Origin: JACKNG01 sp040220855
GTDB lineage: Bacteria > Pseudomonadota > Gammaproteobacteria > Ga0077536
Length of the DNA stretch: 64,000 nucleotides
Assembly: GCA_040220855.1 (NCBI GenBank)
Contig: JAVJVZ010000055.1
Location: 37,857 to 101,856 of the forward strand
Direction of reading: 5' to 3'
The notes under the pieces: model-generated
What the model saw: only the letters and a program-made list of their open reading frames with translations
Databases searched by the model: none
Told to the model about the DNA's origin: nothing
Shown: one piece after another, positions 60,167-64,000 of the stretch
How positions within the stretch are numbered: the first letter of the stretch is position 1
How the letters are laid out: every line of letters begins with the position of its first letter
Translations under genes and position numbers: made by a program

Positions 60167-60769
60167 ATGGATTATCAGACCGCGCAGATCGCCGAACGAC
60201 TCAAAAAGGCTCGTCACGAAAAGGGCCTAAGTCAGCGCGCGCTTAGCGAGCGGGTCGGGATACCCCAGAGCCAGATTTCCAAAATCGAAAACGGGGCGGT
60301 CGATATGCGCCTGTCCACGCTCGTCGAGCTCGCGCGCACGCTTGAGCTTGAGCTGATCCTCGTGCCGCGCAAGACGCTTCCCGCCGTGCAATCTGTCGTG
60401 CGGAGCTCTGCGCCCCGACGCGTGAGTGTTGACCCGTCGGTGGTCAAAGAGCTCAAGCGCGTTCGCGAGAACGCCAATCGCTTTGCCGCGCAGTTCGCTA
60501 AGTTGAACGAGTTCGCGCGCCTGCAAAACGAACTTCGAGACATCGAGAGAATGCGGGCTCAGATCCTCGATAGCGCGCCGCTGCGTGAACTCAACCAATC
60601 TCTAAAAAAGCTAAAGGCTTTTCAGGAGAATGATGAGGCTATGAAGGCCCTCCGAAAGACCGCAGAGCAAGCAGCCGCTTTCCGAAATCAGCTCGCTCAC
60701 AGCGCCGCCGCTTTCGAGAACGTCCTACCAAAATCCGCCTATAGCCTGGAGGAGGGTGATGATGGCTGA
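60167..60769 (+). CDS. Xre/HipB-like antitoxin with long coiled-coil tail (module 2)
   Basis: 200 residues from MDYQTAQ; a TTG four codons upstream is possible. Helix-turn-helix LKKARHEKGLSQRALSERVGIPQSQISKIENGAVDMRLSTLVELARTL (about 14-60) like HipB, then a long helical tail (85-190) rich in charged residues, making it about twice the usual HipB size. The tail may bind toxin or multimerise. Overlaps the hipA start. Confidence 0.88.
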   Translation: MDYQTAQIAERLKKARHEKGLSQRALSERVGIPQSQISKIENGAVDMRLSTLVELARTLELELILVPRKTLPAVQSVVRSSAPRRVSVDPSVVKELKRVRENANRFAAQFAKLNEFARLQNELRDIERMRAQILDSAPLRELNQSLKKLKAFQENDEAMKALRKTAEQAAAFRNQLAHSAAAFENVLPKSAYSLEEGDDG

Positions 60770-61985
60770 TGTCACCGTCCTTGAGGTCCATTTATATGGC
60801 GCGCCGATTGGCACGATCACGCGCCTGTCAGGCGACCGGACAATCTTTGCATTCAATGAGGCCTATATCGCTGATGCGAACCGGCCCATCCTCAGCCTTG
60901 CCTTCAAAGATAGCCTCGGTGAGCTCATAACAGAATTCAAGCCCTATCAAACGCGGCTCATGCCATTCTTTTCGAATCTTCTGCCCGAAGGGCACATGCG
61001 CACTTATCTGGCAGAGCGGGCCGGGGTGAACCCCGACCGCGAGTTCTTCCTGCTTTGGGTATTGGGCCAGGACCTGCCGGGCGCCATCACTGTGCAGCCC
61101 GCCGACGGAGAAGCTTGGCCGCCCGAAGCCGCGGAAGCGCTCGATAGCAATGGTCAGGCTGATCCCGCCGAGAATGCCTTGCGCTTTTCTTTGGCCGGCG
61201 TGCAGCTCAAGTTCTCCGCTGTCAACGATGCCACAGGCGGCCTGACGATTCCCGCCAAAGGAGTTGGGGGCTCGTGGATCGTAAAGCTTCCCTCGCGCGA
61301 GTTTGACGGGGTTCCCGAGAACGAATTCTCCATGCTTACCCTCGCACGCCTCATTGGTATCGATGTCCCGCCTATAGACCTCGTGCCCTTGGAGCGCATC
61401 GGTAACCTGCCGGACGGAATTACTTCTCTCAAAGGACAAGCGCTCGCGATCGAGCGCTTTGATCGCAGGCCGGACGGCCGCCTCGTTCACATTGAGGATT
61501 TCGGCCAGGTCTTCGGGCTCTATCCCCAGGACAAGTACAAGAAGGCGAGCGCCGTAAACATCGCCACTGTGATCGGCGCCGAAGGCACTGACGCCGATAT
61601 CGCGGAATTCATTCGCCGCCTGACCTTCAACACGCTCATCGGCAACGCTGATATGCACGTGAAAAACTGGTCCGTCATCTATCCGGGCCGCCGCGGCATC
61701 GGGCTTGCCCCGGCCTACGATTTCGTCTCCACGGTCGCGTATATTCCCGATGAGGAGGCGGCCCTGAAATTCAGCCGCACAAAGCGTTTTGACGGCTACT
61801 CCCTCGATGAGCTGGCCCACCTAGCAAACCGCGCGCATATCCCTGAAAAGCTCGTCCTCGATACCGCCAAAGAAACCTATGTCCGGTTTCAGGACGCCTG
61901 GCACGCCGAAAAATCAGCGCTCCCTTTGGCGCCCGAGGTCATCGCAGCGCTCGAAGACCATCTCGAGACCATTCCACTCGGTTAA
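60762..61985 (+). CDS. HipA-like kinase toxin (module 2)
   Basis: 407 residues. Couple_hipA-type N-terminus (VHLYGAPIGTITRLSGDRTIFAF), P-loop-like SLAGVQLKFSA (about 143-153), catalytic GNADMHVKNWSV (Asp about 297) and Mg site APAYDFVS (about 319). Full length with all kinase residues, so probably active. GGAGG precedes the ATG, which overlaps the antitoxin gene by 8 bp; GTG and ATG codons 1-2 positions upstream are alternatives. Confidence 0.9.
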   Translation: MADVTVLEVHLYGAPIGTITRLSGDRTIFAFNEAYIADANRPILSLAFKDSLGELITEFKPYQTRLMPFFSNLLPEGHMRTYLAERAGVNPDREFFLLWVLGQDLPGAITVQPADGEAWPPEAAEALDSNGQADPAENALRFSLAGVQLKFSAVNDATGGLTIPAKGVGGSWIVKLPSREFDGVPENEFSMLTLARLIGIDVPPIDLVPLERIGNLPDGITSLKGQALAIERFDRRPDGRLVHIEDFGQVFGLYPQDKYKKASAVNIATVIGAEGTDADIAEFIRRLTFNTLIGNADMHVKNWSVIYPGRRGIGLAPAYDFVSTVAYIPDEEAALKFSRTKRFDGYSLDELAHLANRAHIPEKLVLDTAKETYVRFQDAWHAEKSALPLAPEVIAALEDHLETIPLG

Positions 61986-61989
61986 CGAA

Positions 61990-62193
61990 TTACCTCATCC
62001 TCGCGCATCCCCCACAGCCGGTGCCGATGCTGCTCATCACCACCACCGGCAGCCACAGCTCCATCATCACCGGCGGCAGCAGCATCCCGATGGATAACAT
62101 CCTGCCCATCACGGTCATCATCAGGATCATGGTGGCCCCGCGCCTGTAGAGAGGGCCGATTTGGGCGGTGCGCTCATCGTCTCCTTTGGCCAT
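61990..62193 (-). CDS. possible small membrane protein
   Basis: 67-residue frame: MAKGDDERTAQIGPLYRRG, then a long hydrophobic Met-rich stretch (MILMMTVMGRMLSIGMLLPPVMMELWLPVVVM) and a cysteine tail GTGCGGCARMR. It could be a real short membrane peptide, but there is no strong ribosome binding site and it sits between a HipA stop and a gene remnant. It starts inside the 17-bp repeat GGCCATCCCTGGCCGCG. Confidence 0.25.
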   Translation of the reverse strand: MAKGDDERTAQIGPLYRRGATMILMMTVMGRMLSIGMLLPPVMMELWLPVVVMSSIGTGCGGCARMR

Positions 62194-62204
62194 CCCTGGC
62201 CGCG

Positions 62205-62436
62205 CCATCCTCATTGAAAAAGCCTTCATAGAGAAACGCTGAACTGATCTTCTCGCAGTCAGCTTCGGTTACGCCGCAGGCGCGCGCCGTCGCGTACCAA
62301 CGGGCTTGAATGCATTCCTGCATCGCGGTGATTAGCGCCTCTGCTTCCGCAGGCTTCAGCAAGAAGCGGGGCGCCTGCGAGAGCAGGTTCCTGGCGTTGG
62401 CGAATCGTCCCGCATCACCACATATCATCGCCAGCT
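62205..62436 (-). pseudogene. C-terminal fragment of a second module 1 hipA copy
   Basis: Close to identical at DNA and protein level with the last 75 codons of the hipA at 55638 (FANARNLLSQAPRFLLKPAEA, then the MQECIQARWYATARACGVTEADC segment). It begins abruptly at the CGDAGRFANARN region; the rest of the gene, its antitoxin and the operators have been deleted. Confidence 0.85.
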
Positions 62437-62542
62437 TATGAAGCCGACCGAATTGTGCGGCCAGCTCGCCGTCTCGCGCGGGACCATTTACCGCTGGCTG
62501 AGCGAGGGGACGTTTCCTCCCCCGGTACGCACTCGCCGCGCC
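62434..62542 (+). pseudogene. fragment of a second AlpA-like gene copy
   Basis: MKPTELCGQLAVSRGTIYRWLSEGTFPPPVR corresponds to residues 72-102 of the AlpA-like protein at 57410. It is joined directly to the hipA remnant, showing a deletion of about 1.2 kb between the two, and is cut off by the truncated hipA that follows. Confidence 0.8.
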
Positions 62543-62543
62543 G

Positions 62544-63431
62544 CTGGGCGTCGATATCGAACGGGATTTCCGCATCTCGCTCGCAGGCGCGCAGGAGAAG
62601 ACTGCTCTGTTGTTGCGAGAGGGCACCTGGCAACGACCCACCGGTAGCACCCCGACAACCCATATCCTGAAACCGCAGCTCGGCCACCGAGCGGGGCAAG
62701 ATCTCTCGAATAGCGTGGAGAACGAGTTCCTCTGCGGGCGCTTGCTTGCGGTGCTCGGCATGCCTGTTGCCCGCTCGGAGATCATCGACTTCGAGGACCA
62801 ACGCACGCTCGTAGTTGAACGTTTTGACCGACGTTGGACAGTCGAAGGCCGCCTGCTGCGGTTACCGCAGGAGCACCTCTGCCATGCGCTCGGGTATCCG
62901 CCGGCCGTGCGTTACCAGTCCGACGGCGGTCCCGGAATCGAGATGGCGATGGGATTGCTCAAGGGGGCTGACGATCCCCTCGACGATCGGCGGCGCTTCC
63001 TGAAAGCCCAGATGATCTATTGGCTACTCGGCGCAACCGATGGCCACGCCAAGAACTGCAGTATCTTTCTCGGTCCGCGCCCGGGCTTCCGTCTGGCCCC
63101 GCTATATGACGTGATGTCCACACAGCCCCTCGTCGACGCCGGCACGCTGCGCCGTCGAGACATGAAGATGTCGGTGGCCATCGGTACTAACAGGCACTAT
63201 GCGGTTGACGAAATTCAGCTGTGCCATTTCGAGCAGACTGCGGCATCGGCCGGTTTCCATGCGACGGTAGTTGCGCAACTCGCCGACGAGCTCGCGCTGG
63301 AACTGCCGCGTTCTCTGGATCTCGTCGCTAACGAACAATCTGATGCCGTTGCCGTAGCGGTCCTGGAGTCGATCGCGAGTGGCGCGATGCGCCGACTTGA
63401 TCGCTTCACCCGGCGCAACGAGCCGGAGTAG
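62544..63431 (+). pseudogene. hipA: 5'-truncated classical hipA (third copy)
   Basis: 295 codons starting at LGVDIERDFRISLAGAQEKTALL and running to the normal end. Much closer to E. coli HipA than the other two: DFRISLAGAQEKTAL, TPTTHILKPQLG, VERFDRRW, RLPQEHLCHALG, GATDGHAKN (catalytic Asp) and APLYDVMS. The first 140 or so residues and any hipB are missing, replaced by the AlpA-like fragment in another frame, and there is no plausible start for a full kinase. Expression of a shorter form from an internal start cannot be excluded. Confidence 0.85.
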
Positions 63432-63499
63432 CGGTCGAAGACGGCTTCCGGCTGCCGTCACGTTCTGGCTTGGTCTGGTACGCTAGTGTCGCCTTAACA

Positions 63500-63639
63500 G
63501 CGCGGAAGTTTTGCGGGATATCGTTGTGCTCAGTGATGCTAAGTAGGGCAGATCCACGCAACGTGCGCCCCAGATTAATCAATAACAATAGATACATAGG
63601 AATTCCGGGTCGCCTCCATAATGCGGAGGTTGGTGGTTT
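63500..63639. repeat. element end, copy 2, with tRNA-Met-like att remnant
   Basis: Starts with GCGCGGAAGTTTTGCGGGA, contains CAACGTGCGCCCC and ATTAATCAATAACAATA, and ends in CTCCATAATGCGGAGGTTGG (63614-63633), like the tRNA-Met 3' half. Same block order and spacing (about 112-119 bp from repeat to att) as 57826-57962. Marks the outer edge of the second island unit. Confidence 0.65.
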
Positions 63640-63889
63640 CTGGTTTGCTTGCGATTGGCATCAATCCGGAACAGGAGCGTCGAACGGCTCATGCGCTCAA
63701 TTAAGACACGTTTTGCGTATATCCTTTCTTAGTGTGCCTGCTTGAAAAAGGATCCTTTCCTAAGTCTTCTCGATGAAGCGAATCGAGCGCAGTGTCGACT
63801 CGACGGGGCGACCTCGACTTTATCCTCTACGAACCCATGGATCGCCGGCGCGTCCGCGTCTAAATAGCTGATCCGAATTGTGCTACACC
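63640..63889. other. region beyond the distal att remnant, no gene recognised
   Basis: 250 bp with lower GC content and several stop codons in each frame; no RNA gene or repeat identified. It may belong to a further island unit outside the window. Confidence 0.35.
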
Positions 63890-64000
63890 GTGGCCGGCAC
63901 CAGGAAAGGGCTGAGCGACGTGCAGGAATCGTTCGACATGGCTGAGCAGCTCCTTCATAGCGGTGCAGCGGTGATTTCTGGTGACGGTCTCATGCATCTG
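63890..64000 (+). CDS. possible gene start cut by right edge
   Basis: A frame from GTG (VAGTRKGLSDVQESFDMAEQ) runs open to the window end, 37 codons. Internal ATG at MAEQLLHSG is an alternative start. No family recognised and coding status uncertain. Confidence 0.25.
   Translation, partial: MAGTRKGLSDVQESFDMAEQLLHSGAAVISGDGLMHL

Noticed and set aside
63470..63745. 91-codon + strand frame
   Set aside because: It reads through the repeated element end and att remnant; no family and composition unlike genes in the window.

Overview
The window is chromosomal DNA of high GC content from a gammaproteobacterium. This is inferred from gene order: hemA-prfA-prmC-moeB facing a TPR lipoprotein-lolB-ispE-tRNA-Gln-prs-rplY-pth-ychF block, then 6S RNA-zapA-(zapB-like) facing ygfB-pepP-ubiH-ubiI, and an osmC-like gene beside a Crp/Vfr regulator. 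All are classic gammaproteobacterial arrangements. The genus cannot be read from the sequence; a Chromatiales- or Xanthomonadales-like lineage would fit.

Layout. 1-5.7 kb: SH3-domain protein (cut by the edge), oligopeptidase A, a GIDE-domain/LemA pair, bacterioferritin and its ferredoxin behind a possible Fur-regulated promoter, and moeB. 5.7-16.1 kb: release factor 1 and its methylase, tetrapyrrole entry enzyme HemA, lipoprotein localisation, isoprenoid and PRPP synthesis, translation genes. 16.2-21.5 kb: 6S RNA, cell-division proteins and ubiquinone hydroxylases. 21.6-30 kb: purC, an MDR oxidoreductase and a lower-glycolysis/pentose operon tkt-gap-pgk-pyk, with two unusual palindromic elements between genes. 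30.3-45.9 kb: metF, then a sigma54 response regulator and a complete MSHA-like type IV pilus operon (AAA ATPase, secretin, TPR protein, MshEN-type ATPase, GspF-like platform, MshI/J/K-like proteins, two pilin-like proteins). 45.9-53.5 kb: a membrane histidine kinase, an ABC permease and (separately) its likely ATPase, an adenylate/guanylate cyclase, a prepilin behind a sigma54 promoter with two palindromic upstream sites, and a PAS protein with a degenerate GGDEF signature. 53.5-55.4 kb: OsmC-like protein, Crp/Vfr regulator, thioesterase.

55.5-63.6 kb is a layered genomic island next to tRNA-Met. It carries two hipBA-like toxin-antitoxin modules, a Fic AMPylase-type protein, an AlpA-like regulator, decayed duplicates of the first module, a 5'-truncated third hipA, and two diverged copies of a roughly 140-bp element end that includes degenerate tRNA-Met 3' sequence. 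No integrase is visible.

The most coherent new story is regulatory. A PrsR-like sigma54 activator and a PrsK-like kinase (a pair normally known from PEP-CTERM/exosortase genomes) flank a pilus operon. The only convincing sigma54 promoter found, with two 16-bp palindromes spaced 21 bp apart, lies in front of a prepilin gene 18-20 kb away. Cyclic-nucleotide inputs (cyclase, Crp/Vfr, MshEN domain, degenerate GGDEF) sit around the same locus.
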